A stretch of 64,000 bases of DNA from Comamonadaceae bacterium (GCA_947450645.1 CANFWH010000003.1:85217-149216), one strand, 5' to 3'. Counted from the first letter of the stretch, positions 37,822 through 47,019 are shown. The notes: generated from the letters alone by a model not told the origin. Numbers and translations: made by a program.

Positions 37822-38820
37822 TCAAATCTTGTAAAGGTTTTTCGATTGTCCAAGCAGGCGCGTCAACCCAAGCAGCGCATCAATGCTGGGGGTGTGCATC
37901 TCTAAGCGTTCGCCAATTTCACGCACCGCACCCACAATGGCATCGAGTTCAATCGCTCGCCCGGCTTCCACGTCTTGCAGCATTGACGTTTTGAATGCGC
38001 CCAGCTTTGCCGTCACCGCGTGGCGATCTTCAGGCGACTCGTCAATCTTGCAACCAATGCGAGCGCCAATCGCTTGCGCTTCCAGCATCACGCTGGAGCA
38101 AAAGTTGCGCACCAGTTTGTCGCCCAGCACGCGGTCAATCGTCGCGCCCGTGATGGCCGACACAGGGTTCATGGTCATATTGCCCCACAGCTTGTACCAA
38201 ATGTCGTAGCGGATATTTTTGCTATGAATTGCCTCGAAACCCGCATGGGATAAGGCTTCTACAAGTCGCGAGGCTCGCGCAGATTCGCCACCAGCGGGTT
38301 CACCCACGATCAATTTTTGACCGCCGTGGTGCACAGCCAAACCTGGCGACTCCACTGACGTGCTGGCATGCACCACACAGCCAATCACCTGCCCCTCTGG
38401 TAAGGCACGCTGGATATGGCCTGCAGGGTCGATGCTCTGTAGCGGCTTATTCCATGCAGCTTGCAGGCCATCTGCCTGTACGTTTTTCATAAACCACCAC
38501 GGCACGCCATTCATGGCGGGGAGAATCAGCGTGTGCTTACCAATCAGCGGCGCTAGCGCTGGCGCAACCTGCCCGAGTGACTGCGACTTCACGGCGATGA
38601 TGATTAAATCTTGCTCTCTAAGCTCAGAAGCATCGCTGGAAGCCATATGGAGCGCGGCTTGCACGAGACCCGAATTTGTGCTGAGACGCCAGCCATACTG
38701 CTGCAAAGCAGCGAGCGTGTCGCCACGCGCCAAGGCAGAGACTTCGTGCGAGCCTGTCGCAGCAAGCTTGGTGCCGATAAAACCGCCAATGGCGCCTGCG
38801 CCAACAATGCAAATTTTCAT
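37822..38820 (-). CDS. PanE/ApbA-family 2-dehydropantoate reductase-like protein
   Basis: NADP-dependent ketoacid reductase family, 332 residues. The Rossmann motif is IVGAGAIGGFIG (residues 4-15). The catalytic Lys lies in KLWGNMTMNPVSAITG (~215), with NPVSA conserved in the family, and a C-terminal Glu-His region follows. True ketopantoate reductase for coenzyme A synthesis is possible, but placement between an intradiol dioxygenase and an FAD oxidase suggests a catabolic reductase, for example on a maleylacetate-like or 2-oxo acid. This assignment is inference. Confidence 0.8.
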   Translation of the reverse strand: MKICIVGAGAIGGFIGTKLAATGSHEVSALARGDTLAALQQYGWRLSTNSGLVQAALHMASSDASELREQDLIIIAVKSQSLGQVAPALAPLIGKHTLILPAMNGVPWWFMKNVQADGLQAAWNKPLQSIDPAGHIQRALPEGQVIGCVVHASTSVESPGLAVHHGGQKLIVGEPAGGESARASRLVEALSHAGFEAIHSKNIRYDIWYKLWGNMTMNPVSAITGATIDRVLGDKLVRNFCSSVMLEAQAIGARIGCKIDESPEDRHAVTAKLGAFKTSMLQDVEAGRAIELDAIVGAVREIGERLEMHTPSIDALLGLTRLLGQSKNLYKI

Positions 38821-38836
38821 ATTTCCGTTCTCATTC

Positions 38837-39712
38837 TTATTTAATCGGCGGTTTAGGCAACACTGCCTCGCCCGTCTGCATCACGTAGGTGTAGCGCAGC
38901 ACGTACGAACCATCCGCTTGTTTAGAGAAATGCCCCGTCGTTGCACGTGTCACGCCAAACTGCACATCGGTCTCTAGGTGCTCGTCGTCGTCCGCATAGA
39001 CCTGCGAAATCAAGGTCTTAAAACCTACTTTGAAGATCAGCGCGTGCAAATGCGCAGGGCGATACGGGTGGCGGTTTTGTGCTTTCAGCAAACGCCCGAC
39101 CACGCCGTCCGTAGGAATCGGGTAGCCCGTGGGCTTGACGCTGGTAAACCAAAATTTGCCATCCGCATCGCTCATAAATTTGCCACGCAAATTCATGTCG
39201 GCTTGGGCTTCGTCTTGCTGCTCATACAGCCCCACAGGCGAAGCGTGCCAGATATCGACTTCGGCGTTCGGGATAGGTTTTCCGCTGCTATCCACCACCA
39301 AGCCCTCGACCCGCAAAGCCTCACCAGGCGTAGCACTACGCAAGATCGATCCACCATTTTTTGTACGCGGTGAGTGCATGCGCCAAAAAGGGCCGAGTAG
39401 ATTTTGCGTGGTTTGAATAGACCCATCGTCATCTACCACACCGCCGTTATTGAGCAAGCAAACTAACTGCGAAACGCCCAGCGAGCCCGCCATCAATACG
39501 GCTTCGTTGTGCGAGTCGTTGCTACGTTGCCCGATCTCGTTGATGAGCGCGGCAGCTTGCCTGAATTCAGCTTCAGTCAGCCGCGCCTCAGTCACAAAAC
39601 CGTGCAAGTGCTTAACCAAGGACAGCATGATCTCGCGTAGGCGCGGATCGTTCGTTTGTTGCATGACCGCCTGCACGGCAAGGGTCACGTCTTGGGGGGA
39701 TTGAATTTGCAT
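38837..39712 (-). CDS. Intradiol ring-cleavage dioxygenase (hydroxyquinol/catechol 1,2-type)
   Basis: Fe(III) dioxygenase of 291 residues. The N-terminal ~95 residues form the helical dimerisation domain (MQIQSPQDVT...). The catalytic domain has LLGPFWRMHSP, VDIWHASPVGLYEQQ (Tyr ligand), TGYPIPTDGVVG (Tyr ligand) and HPYRPAHLHALI (two His ligands). Intact ligands indicate activity. Sequence features favour the hydroxyquinol/chlorocatechol branch over benzoate-type CatA. The ATG at 39712 was chosen because MQIQS starts the family; an upstream in-frame start would run into the operator region. Divergent from gntR. Confidence 0.88.
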   Translation of the reverse strand: MQIQSPQDVTLAVQAVMQQTNDPRLREIMLSLVKHLHGFVTEARLTEAEFRQAAALINEIGQRSNDSHNEAVLMAGSLGVSQLVCLLNNGGVVDDDGSIQTTQNLLGPFWRMHSPRTKNGGSILRSATPGEALRVEGLVVDSSGKPIPNAEVDIWHASPVGLYEQQDEAQADMNLRGKFMSDADGKFWFTSVKPTGYPIPTDGVVGRLLKAQNRHPYRPAHLHALIFKVGFKTLISQVYADDDEHLETDVQFGVTRATTGHFSKQADGSYVLRYTYVMQTGEAVLPKPPIK

Positions 39713-39782
39713 GAGCCCAATTTTGCACGACAGTCGCATCACCTAGGGTTTATCCGTAGAAGATAATTGAGCGGCCATGATT

Positions 39783-39812
39783 AATATCGATATATCAAAT
39801 TATTTCGATATT
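39783..39812. promoter_or_regulatory. Putative GntR operator palindrome
   Basis: Inverted repeat AATATCGA (39783-39790) and TCGATATT (39805-39812) with a 14-bp spacer. A perfect 10-bp palindrome ATATCGATAT lies in the left arm (39784-39793). It is in the 123-bp gap between the divergent dioxygenase and gntR genes, ending 23 bp before the gntR ATG. Confidence 0.55.
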
Positions 39813-39835
39813 TTATAAATTAACGATTTTTAATC

Positions 39836-40513
39836 ATGAGCGACAAATCAGACAACCAGATCTCCAGTACCTACTCGGATGCCGTGTTTGAGCATCTGCG
39901 CTCGGACATCGTGGGCGGTGTGTATGCGCCCAATACCAAGTTGGCGATGAAGGCACTCTCGGAGCGCTTTGCCGTGGGTAGCAGCCCTATCCGCGAAGCT
40001 TTGCACCGCTTGGCAGGCGAAGGTTTGGTGGACTTTGTCGGACAACGTGGTTTTCGCGTACCGCCTCTCAGTCTGGCCGATTTAAATGATCTCACTGATC
40101 TACGCTTGCTGCTAGAGGCGGCGGCTGTTAAACAAGCACTGACACATGGCGATGATGTTTGGGAGGCAGGGTTGGTTGCTGCTTTTCATCAATTGGCTTT
40201 ATTTCTTAAAAAGCAAGATACGTCATACAACACACCCGCGTATGAACGCATACACCGCCAATTTCATGTCGCCATGTATTCAGGTGTTGTTGCGCCGCGC
40301 TTACAAGCCTTGCACAGCCATTTGTATGACCAAGCGCATCGCTACAGGCAAGCCTTCACCCACGATGAAGTGCCACCCGCGAAGGTGCTAGCTGAGCATA
40401 AGAAGCTACTCACGGTTTTTTTATCGCGCGACGTGGATGCAGCCACAGCGCAAATGTGTAAACACCTAGAGCTAACGCGCACTGCCGCTAAACAACACCT
40501 CAAAAAATTATGA
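39836..40513 (+). CDS. GntR-family (FCD type) transcriptional regulator
   Basis: Regulator of 225 residues. The N-terminal winged helix contains KLAMKALSERFAVGSSPIREALHRL (split as recognition helix GSSPIREAL), and the wing is GLVDFVGQRGFRVPPLS. The C-terminal ~140 residues form the FCD ligand-binding domain with Asp/His pattern ERIHRQFHVAMY and AEHKKLL. It overlaps the fumarylacetoacetase gene by ATGA, so it is co-expressed with the transport operon and probably controls both divergent arms. Confidence 0.88.
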   Translation: MSDKSDNQISSTYSDAVFEHLRSDIVGGVYAPNTKLAMKALSERFAVGSSPIREALHRLAGEGLVDFVGQRGFRVPPLSLADLNDLTDLRLLLEAAAVKQALTHGDDVWEAGLVAAFHQLALFLKKQDTSYNTPAYERIHRQFHVAMYSGVVAPRLQALHSHLYDQAHRYRQAFTHDEVPPAKVLAEHKKLLTVFLSRDVDAATAQMCKHLELTRTAAKQHLKKL

Positions 40514-41853
40514 CTACGAACACCCACTTAAATGCCACGCACGACCCCGCACTCAAAAGCTGGGTGCTCTCCGCCAACATAGCGGGCTGTGACTTCCCGA
40601 TTCAAAATCTACCTCATAGTGTTTTTAAACGCGCAGGGACTAACGAATCTTTTCGTGGTGGCGTTGCTATTGGCGACCAGATTTTGGATATGCAAGCCGT
40701 AGCAGCGCTAGGCGTATTTGCAACCGACCTGGGCGCCATTGCAATTGACGCAGGCAAACCCAAGCTCAACGATTTAATGGCACACAGCCGCTTTGACCGC
40801 TCCGCCCTTAGAGCAGCTTTATCTGAATGCCTGAGTAGCGGTAGCCCGCATGCAGCGGCGCTTGCGGACTGCCTCGTACCGCAAAGCCAAGCAGAATATG
40901 GCTTGGCGACACAGGTAGGTGACTACACCGACTTCTTTACTTCCTACAACCACATGATCAATTGCGGCAGAATTTTTAATCCACAAAACCCTGAAGTGCC
41001 CAGCTTCAAACACCTCCCCATCGCCTATCACGGCCGTGCGTCGTCGGTGTCGATTAGCGGGACTAACGTCAAACGTCCATGGGGGCAAATTAATCCACCC
41101 GTCGCAGCGGGTGCTGTACAAGCCCCCATCCATGCGACCTGCCAGGCACTCGACTACGAAATGGAGTTGGGTATTTGGATTGCTGGCAGCAATGCACTCG
41201 GGCGCACGATTGAAGTGGACGCGGCCGAGGATCACATCTTTGGCATGTGCTTGCTCAACGACTGGTCGGCACGCGACATACAAGGCTGGGAATCGACGCC
41301 GCTAGGACCCTTTCTTGGTAAGAATTTTTGCACCAGCGTCTCACCTTGGATCGTCACGTGGGAAGCGCTTTCGCCTTACCGCACCAACCTTCCGCGTGCA
41401 GCCACTGATCCCAAGACGCTGCCCTATTTGTTGCCCAAAGATACCAAGCCCGCTATTGATATCTGCTGCGAAGTGTGGCTAAAGACGCCAACGTATCCTG
41501 CACAGGTTCAAATATCCAGCACCAGCTACAAGCATAGTTACTGGACACCCGCGCAAATGATTGCGCACCACACATCAGGCGGTTGCAACTTGCAAAGCGG
41601 TGACTTGTTTGGCACAGGCACTATTTCTGGCCTCGCTGGCAACACAGTACTTGCCGAAGAGGGTTGCTTGGTCGAGCTATCGAGTGGCGGCAAAGTCGAT
41701 GTGACGTTATCCAGCGGCGAAGCACGGCGCTTTTTGCTAGATGGCGACACACTCACGCTCAAAGGTAGTTGTACTGCTGCAGGCCACGCCCGTATTGGCT
41801 TTGGCGAGGTGTCTGGCAAAGTCTTGCCAGCCGACAGTCGCTCTTCCGTCTGA
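40510..41853 (+). CDS. fahA: Fumarylacetoacetase homologue
   Basis: FAH-family C-C hydrolase of 447 residues, which is near the length of fumarylacetoacetases and longer than short FAH-domain enzymes. The metal ligands are visible: Asp in DYTDFF (~138), the ExE pair in DYEMELGIWI, and Asp in LNDWSARDIQGWE. The catalytic His-containing loop reads SYNHMIN. FahA normally finishes tyrosine/homogentisate breakdown to fumarate and acetoacetate. Neither homogentisate dioxygenase nor maleylacetoacetate isomerase is in the window, so it may act on another ring-cleavage product. Confidence 0.88.
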   Translation: MTTNTHLNATHDPALKSWVLSANIAGCDFPIQNLPHSVFKRAGTNESFRGGVAIGDQILDMQAVAALGVFATDLGAIAIDAGKPKLNDLMAHSRFDRSALRAALSECLSSGSPHAAALADCLVPQSQAEYGLATQVGDYTDFFTSYNHMINCGRIFNPQNPEVPSFKHLPIAYHGRASSVSISGTNVKRPWGQINPPVAAGAVQAPIHATCQALDYEMELGIWIAGSNALGRTIEVDAAEDHIFGMCLLNDWSARDIQGWESTPLGPFLGKNFCTSVSPWIVTWEALSPYRTNLPRAATDPKTLPYLLPKDTKPAIDICCEVWLKTPTYPAQVQISSTSYKHSYWTPAQMIAHHTSGGCNLQSGDLFGTGTISGLAGNTVLAEEGCLVELSSGGKVDVTLSSGEARRFLLDGDTLTLKGSCTAAGHARIGFGEVSGKVLPADSRSSV

Positions 41854-41879
41854 ATCATCCATTTTTAAAGGAGTATTTA

Positions 41880-42839
41880 ATGAAACGTCGCTCACTAATT
41901 CAATCCCTCGCAGGCCTTACCAGTATTGGCTTAGCGGGCACATCACTCATTGCCCGTGCACAAGAAAAAATAAAAATTGCTTTTGGCTACTCGGCCGTGA
42001 GTGACTTTGCCTCTGTCTTTATTGCCAAAGAAGAAGGTTATTTTGACAAACATGGACTGGATGTTGATCTCAAATTTATCCCCCTCAATTCCAACATTCC
42101 AGCCGCGATTGAGTCTGATTCATTGCAACTGGGCGGCCCCACACCGACCATTTTTTTGCAAAGTGTCGATGGAGGTCTCAACCACATGGTCGTAGGTGGT
42201 GGTGGCGTACTCTCTAAAACCTATACCGAACTGGCCGTGGTAGCGCGAGCAGGCTCTGGCATTCGCAAGCCACAAGACTTTGTAGGGAAAAAAGTAGGGG
42301 TGCCTGGCCTAAACGCCTTGCTACACGTGACTTTTCGTCTATGGCTTAAAACCAATGGCGTCGATTACAAAAAAGTCATTTTTATTGAAGCCCCATTTCC
42401 ACAACACGCTGATTTGATTCGTGGTGGCTCGCTAGATGCTGTGGTCACGGCTGGCCCATTCATGGCGCGTATCCTCGATAGCAGCACGGGATACGTAGCA
42501 GCCTACTACACCACGTTCTTGCCTGACGGTCAGCCTACCATCTTGTATGCAGGCAAGCGTGACTGGGTGATCAAAAATGCAAGCGCTGTCAAGGAGTTTC
42601 AAAAAGCGGTGATGGAAGGCGCAGCCTTTGTTCTTAATAGAAGCCCGAAGAATGACGCCGTGGTTCGAGCTGCGATGAGCAAATATCTTCGCTTACCCCC
42701 GCCTGCGGTTGAGAAGATGCAAATCTCACCTCCAGGCCCCGTGGTGACTGAAAGACAATTGCAATGGTGGCTAGCTTTGATGAAAGAGCAAGACATGCTC
42801 AAGACCATCATTAATCCTGCTGGTTTGATTGTGAAATAG
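41880..42839 (+). CDS. Nitrate/taurine-type ABC transporter substrate-binding protein
   Basis: SsuA/TauA/ThiY-like protein of 319 residues. RBS AAAGGAG sits just before the ATG at 41880. The twin-arginine-containing N-terminus MKRRSLIQSLAG ... IARAQE is a likely signal, Tat-like by its RR though not a textbook motif. The mature part has AFGYSAVSDFASVFIAKEEGYFDKHGLDV, followed by VGVPGLNALLHV. The ligand is unknown; the surrounding catabolic enzymes suggest an aromatic or cyclic carboxylate or amide. Confidence 0.85.
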   Translation: MKRRSLIQSLAGLTSIGLAGTSLIARAQEKIKIAFGYSAVSDFASVFIAKEEGYFDKHGLDVDLKFIPLNSNIPAAIESDSLQLGGPTPTIFLQSVDGGLNHMVVGGGGVLSKTYTELAVVARAGSGIRKPQDFVGKKVGVPGLNALLHVTFRLWLKTNGVDYKKVIFIEAPFPQHADLIRGGSLDAVVTAGPFMARILDSSTGYVAAYYTTFLPDGQPTILYAGKRDWVIKNASAVKEFQKAVMEGAAFVLNRSPKNDAVVRAAMSKYLRLPPPAVEKMQISPPGPVVTERQLQWWLALMKEQDMLKTIINPAGLIVK

Positions 42840-42841
42840 TG

Positions 42842-43627
42842 ATGAGTGAATCTACAACTGCACTGCGATTTGATGAAGTCTCCATCAGATATGGCGATCG
42901 TGAAATCGTCTCACCAACGTCGCTGTCCATCGCTAAGGGCGAATTCGTCTGCATTATTGGGCCTTCGGGCTGCGGCAAGACGACGCTCCTCCGCGCGGCA
43001 GCGGGCTTCGTGCAACCCATGTCTGGTATGGTCTGGCGAGGTGATGTCAAAATTAAGAAGCCTTGCCGCGAAGCCGCATTTGTGTTTCAAGATTATGGTC
43101 GTGCACTCTTGCCTTGGCGCACAGTCGGTGGCAATGTGGCGCTGGCTCTAGAGGCGGCAAAAATACCAAAAGCGAAACGCAACAAGCGCATTGCAGAAGT
43201 TTTAGCGACGGTGGGTTTGACGCAGCATGCAGATAAATTTCCTGTGCAGTTATCGGGCGGTATGCAGCAGCGTGTACAAATTGCACGTTGCTTAGCACAG
43301 TCCCCCGATGTGCTTTTGATGGATGAACCATTTGGCGCGTTAGACGCCATGACACGCGAAAGCCTGCAAGATGAGCTGGCGCGTTTAGTAGCCAAAACAG
43401 GACTGACCGTTTTGTTTGTTACGCACGATTTAGAAGAAGCGATCTACCTTGGCGACCGCGTGATTGCCTTGCAGACCAATCCTGGTAAAGGCTTGGACAA
43501 AGACTGGCAAAGCGTGGCGCAAATCATGGATGTGAAATTGCCGCGCGCGCGCAACCAATTGACCACGCGTGAAGACCCCGAGTTTCTGCGTCTGCGCCGC
43601 GAGCTGTATCAGTTCTTAGGGCATTGA
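42842..43627 (+). CDS. Nitrate/taurine-type ABC transporter ATPase
   Basis: SsuB/TauB-like ATPase of 261 residues. Walker A GPSGCGKTT, Q-loop CREAAFVFQDYGRALLPW, signature LSGGMQQRVQIARCL, Walker B VLLMDEPFGALDAMT, and H-loop TVLFVTHDLEEA. Start is ATG 42842; a GTG at 42839 overlapping the TAG of the preceding gene is also possible. Forms the importer with the two permeases downstream. Confidence 0.92.
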   Translation: MSESTTALRFDEVSIRYGDREIVSPTSLSIAKGEFVCIIGPSGCGKTTLLRAAAGFVQPMSGMVWRGDVKIKKPCREAAFVFQDYGRALLPWRTVGGNVALALEAAKIPKAKRNKRIAEVLATVGLTQHADKFPVQLSGGMQQRVQIARCLAQSPDVLLMDEPFGALDAMTRESLQDELARLVAKTGLTVLFVTHDLEEAIYLGDRVIALQTNPGKGLDKDWQSVAQIMDVKLPRARNQLTTREDPEFLRLRRELYQFLGH

Positions 43628-43628
43628 T

Positions 43629-44393
43629 ATGAAGGCGGCATTTAAACGCTCATTCCGTACTTGGCTCATCCCTGTTCTGCTGTTTGCTATGCTGGAGTGG
43701 TATACGCGAACCATTGGCGCAAGCAGTGATGCGCTGGCTTCGCCTAGCAACGCAGCGCTTGCGTGGTGGCGTGCCGTTATGGATGGATCACTCTTGTCCT
43801 CAACTGCTTTTACATTGGGCACAGCCGCGTTCGGCCTCAGTTTGGCGCTGCTACTCGGACTCGTGTTTGGTTTGCTGCTCGGGCTCTCGCACCGCGCCAG
43901 CGGTTTCGGATTTTTGACTATTGAAGTACTGCGCCCCATTCCATCGGTAGCGCTTATTCCCATTGCGATGCTGATCTTTGGTTTTGGTGTTCGCTTTGAA
44001 GCCAGTGTGGTTGCTTTTGCGTGCACCTGGCCTCTACTGGTGCAAACGCAAGCTGCCGTGCGGCAAATTGATCCACAACTCTTAGAGCTTGCCGCCAATT
44101 TAGAAATGGGGATGTGGGCGCGTATCAAAAACATTTTGTTACCCGCACTTGTGCCACGTTTTTTTGTTGCGCTGCGTCTTGCGATTGCGATTGCATTAGT
44201 CGTAGCGGTGACAGTGGAGATTGCCGCTAACCCTTATGGCATGGGCTATGCGCTGATGCTGTCGCAGCAAAGCTTGGCGCCAGACGCCATGCTGGCGTGG
44301 CTATTGTGGATTGGTGTGGTGGGTTTTGTGCTGAATAGCTTGACGCTCAAACTGCAAGGCTTAATCAACAGGCGCATGGGAGCGATAGCATGA
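43629..44393 (+). CDS. Nitrate/taurine-type ABC transporter permease (1)
   Basis: SsuC-like membrane protein of 254 residues starting one base after the ATPase stop. Six hydrophobic spans are visible, with TAAFGLSLALLLGLVFGLLLGLS and the conserved PIPSVALIPIAMLIFG. The cytoplasmic EAA loop reads ELAANLEMGMWARIKNILLP (~155-175). It overlaps the next permease by ATGA. Confidence 0.9.
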   Translation: MKAAFKRSFRTWLIPVLLFAMLEWYTRTIGASSDALASPSNAALAWWRAVMDGSLLSSTAFTLGTAAFGLSLALLLGLVFGLLLGLSHRASGFGFLTIEVLRPIPSVALIPIAMLIFGFGVRFEASVVAFACTWPLLVQTQAAVRQIDPQLLELAANLEMGMWARIKNILLPALVPRFFVALRLAIAIALVVAVTVEIAANPYGMGYALMLSQQSLAPDAMLAWLLWIGVVGFVLNSLTLKLQGLINRRMGAIA

Positions 44394-45151
44394 AGCGCAA
44401 AGGCTTGATTGATTGGCTGGGCTCTGTCCTCATGCTCGCGGCACTGGGACTGCTTTGGTGGGAAGCTTCGCAAGGCGGCTGGGTATCCAAAGTATTTTTG
44501 CCAACCCCAGAAGCCACATGGCAAAGTTTGATGGAAGGCTTTACCAGCGGTGATTTACTCGCTCAAACCGAGGTCACACTGGCGCGCATGCTCTTGGGCT
44601 GGGTACTCGCGTCCATCCTTGGCATCACGCTTGGCATGATGATTGGCTCATCGGAATTACTCCGCAGCTATTTGCAGCCCACGTTTGAATTCATCCGTCC
44701 GCTGCCTGCTTCAGCGGTGATGCCGCTGGGCATTGCGGTGTTTGGACTCAACCCGGGCATGGTGCTGTTTGTGGTTGCCTTTGGTGCGATGTGGCCCGTG
44801 CTCTTGGCCACGCTTTACGGCTTCAACAACATCCATCCTCGCCTGCGCGAGGTCTCGCACGCACTGCAACTCTCACCCACTAGCTTCGCTTTCAAAATGG
44901 GGTTGCCCAACGCCATGCCCGATATCTTGGCAGGGATGCGGCTGTCGCTCACCGTATCGCTGATCGTCTCGGTGGTGGGTGAAATGATTGCCAGCCAATC
45001 AGGCCTTGGGCAAGCCGTACTCCTTGCTGCGCGAGCCTTTAGAGCCAGCGAGCTATTTGCTGGCGTGATTTTACTCAGCAGCATCGGCATCGTCAGTAAT
45101 GCCGCGCTATCGCTCATTGAACGCCGCGTACTGCGCTGGCAAAACCGTTAA
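44390..45151 (+). CDS. Nitrate/taurine-type ABC transporter permease (2)
   Basis: Second SsuC-like permease, 253 residues, with the EAA loop EVSHALQLSPTSFAFKMGLP and conserved RPLPASAVMPLGIAVFG. Two different permeases indicate a heterodimeric membrane part, whereas SsuBC/TauBC systems use one gene. ATGA overlap with permease 1. Confidence 0.9.
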   Translation: MKRKGLIDWLGSVLMLAALGLLWWEASQGGWVSKVFLPTPEATWQSLMEGFTSGDLLAQTEVTLARMLLGWVLASILGITLGMMIGSSELLRSYLQPTFEFIRPLPASAVMPLGIAVFGLNPGMVLFVVAFGAMWPVLLATLYGFNNIHPRLREVSHALQLSPTSFAFKMGLPNAMPDILAGMRLSLTVSLIVSVVGEMIASQSGLGQAVLLAARAFRASELFAGVILLSSIGIVSNAALSLIERRVLRWQNR

Positions 45152-45188
45152 TCCACTTATCTTTGTTTGTCATTTTTAGGAGTCCACT

Positions 45189-45980
45189 ATGAAACGCCGC
45201 TTTGTCGATCTCTCCATCTTTCTAGAAAACGATGTTGCCTCTGACCCTCCTGGCCTAGAGCCCAAGATCGAATACTTCACGCACGAAAATTCGTTCGAAC
45301 AAATCGCGCCTTTCTTTCCAGGCCTTGAACAAAAAGATTTGCCTGATGGTGAAGGCTGGGCGGTAGAGAAGGTTTCTCTATCCACACATAACGGCACGCA
45401 CTTAGACGCGCCCTATCACTTTCACAGCACGATGGACGCGGCGCTGGGCGATAAGAAAGAATCAGTGGCGATTCACGATGTGCCGCTTGACTGGTGCTTT
45501 CAACCTGGTGTGAAGCTAGACTTTCGCCACTTCGCAGATGGCTATGTGGTGCAAGCTGCCGACGTAGAAGCCGAGCTCAAACGCATTGGACACACGCTCT
45601 CGCCGCTAGAAATTGTGATGGTCAATACACGTGCAGGTTCGCGCTATGGCGAGAAAGATTACGTCAGCTCTGGCTGTGGCATGGGCTACGAAGCGACCAT
45701 GTATTTATTAGAACGCGGCGTTCGCCTGACGGGCACAGACGCTTGGAGCTGGGACGCGCCCTTTGTGCACACGGCTAAAAAATACCAAGAGACCAAGGAC
45801 GCAAGCCTAATTTGGGAAGGCCATAAAGCAGGCCGCGATATTGGCTATTGCCACATCGAAAAACTGCATAACTTAGAAGCCATCCCCGCTACAGGCTATA
45901 CGGTGAGCTGCTTCCCACACAAAATACGCGGCGCGTCCGCTGGCTGGACACGCGCCGTCGCAATTTTTGAAGACGCTTAA
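45189..45980 (+). CDS. Cyclase-family (kynurenine formamidase-like) metal hydrolase
   Basis: Cyclase-family protein of 263 residues. The zinc motif HNGTHLDAPYHF (HxGTHxDxPxH, ~66-77) is intact, and a second His/Glu region lies near CHIEKLHNLEAIP. Known members hydrolyse N-formylkynurenine or cyclic amides or lactones (isatin hydrolase). RBS TAGGAG precedes the ATG. As the last gene of the gntR-fahA-ABC operon, it probably opens or hydrolyses the imported compound. Substrate unknown. Confidence 0.85.
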   Translation: MKRRFVDLSIFLENDVASDPPGLEPKIEYFTHENSFEQIAPFFPGLEQKDLPDGEGWAVEKVSLSTHNGTHLDAPYHFHSTMDAALGDKKESVAIHDVPLDWCFQPGVKLDFRHFADGYVVQAADVEAELKRIGHTLSPLEIVMVNTRAGSRYGEKDYVSSGCGMGYEATMYLLERGVRLTGTDAWSWDAPFVHTAKKYQETKDASLIWEGHKAGRDIGYCHIEKLHNLEAIPATGYTVSCFPHKIRGASAGWTRAVAIFEDA

Positions 45981-45988
45981 ATCAGCAC

Positions 45989-46423
45989 TTAAACGAGCGT
46001 CAACGTCACGTCAATATTGCCGCGTGTCGCGTTGGAGTACGGGCACACGATGTGTGCCTTGTCGATGATGCCTTGTGCCACGGCGCGGTCCATGCCCGGC
46101 AAGCTGATGTTGAGTGCAACTTCGATACCAAAGCCGTTCGGGATTTGACCAATGCCCACTGCGCCGTCAATTTTTGCATCCGCTGGCAATGCCACTTTGG
46201 CTTGACCTGCGACAAACTTCATCGCGCCCATAAAGCACGCGCTATAGCCCGCTGCGAAGAGTTGTTCGGGGTTGGTGACGGCACCTTGTGCATCGCCCGC
46301 GCCGCCCATTTCTTTTGGTACGCCGAGCTTGACGTTCAAAGCGCCGTTGCTGGATGTGGCATGACCGTCGCGGCCACCAGTGGCTGTGGCGTGGGCGGTA
46401 TAGACTACTTTTTCGATTGACAT
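45989..46423 (-). CDS. ohr: Organic hydroperoxide resistance protein Ohr
   Basis: OsmC/Ohr-family thiol peroxidase of 144 residues that reduces organic peroxides. The two active cysteines are in YSACFMGAM (~residue 60) and [13 protein letters not shown] (~125). The N-terminus starts at ATG 46423 after a well-placed AAGGGAA. The gene follows ohrR on the same strand, so both are likely on one transcript with regulation by OhrR. Confidence 0.95.
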   Translation of the reverse strand: MSIEKVVYTAHATATGGRDGHATSSNGALNVKLGVPKEMGGAGDAQGAVTNPEQLFAAGYSACFMGAMKFVAGQAKVALPADAKIDGAVGIGQIPNGFGIEVALNISLPGMDRAVAQGIIDKAHIVCPYSNATRGNIDVTLTLV

Positions 46424-46453
46424 GATGTTCCCTTTCAAGGAGTGGTTAAAGAA

Positions 46454-46921
46454 CTAAACGTGCGCGGCAACCAAGTTGCTACGCAAAACTTTTAATTGAG
46501 CAGCCATCTGCCGCACGGCAGGCAGCTCGCAGCCCGAGGCTTCTAAGACGCAGGCGGGAATGCTTTGACTTTTAGCTTGCAGCTTGCGCCCCGCGCTGGT
46601 GAGGCTCACGATGACTTGGCGCTCATCCTCTTTGCTGCGGGTACGTTCTACAAATCCGAGCACTTCCAATTTTTTAAGCAATGGCGTCAGCGTGCCGCTA
46701 TCCAAATACAACGCCGCGCCAATGTCGCTGACGCGCTGAGCGTCACGCTCCCAGAGCACGAGCATCACCAGATATTGCGGATACGTCAGCTTGAGTGTTT
46801 TAAGCAGCGGCTTGTACACCTTGGTCATCGCCAGCGATGCCGAATACAGCGCGAAGCACAAATGCTGATCGAGCGGGATGAACGCGGGAAGCGTTGAAGA
46901 GATTGTTTTTTTATTGCTCAC
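46454..46921 (-). CDS. ohrR: MarR-family organic peroxide sensor OhrR
   Basis: Repressor of 155 residues. The redox-sensing Cys is in QHLCFALYSAS (~residue 22), the hallmark of OhrR. The winged helix is in ISDIGAALYLDSGTLTPLLKKLE and TRSKEDERQVIVSLT. The GTG at 46921 is the start; no ATG lies before the conserved Cys. It sits directly upstream of ohr. The start codon overlaps an inverted repeat that looks like an autoregulatory operator. Confidence 0.93.
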   Translation of the reverse strand: MSNKKTISSTLPAFIPLDQHLCFALYSASLAMTKVYKPLLKTLKLTYPQYLVMLVLWERDAQRVSDIGAALYLDSGTLTPLLKKLEVLGFVERTRSKEDERQVIVSLTSAGRKLQAKSQSIPACVLEASGCELPAVRQMAAQLKVLRSNLVAAHV

Positions 46922-46940
46922 AATTGTATTGTACGCAATT
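46920..46940. promoter_or_regulatory. Putative OhrR operator
   Basis: ACAATTGT (46920-46927) is followed by ATTG-TACG-CAAT (46928-46939), giving an AATTG-N9-CAATT inverted repeat. It resembles the AT-rich TACAATT-type sites bound by OhrR proteins. It covers the ohrR start codon and lies in the 98-bp divergent gap to the cold-shock gene. Confidence 0.5.
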
Positions 46941-47019
46941 TAATATAAAAAGAAAACATCCATCAAGCCATTAAGATAACCTGCGCAATGACTCTACTCA
47001 ACACACAAGGAAATTAAAA

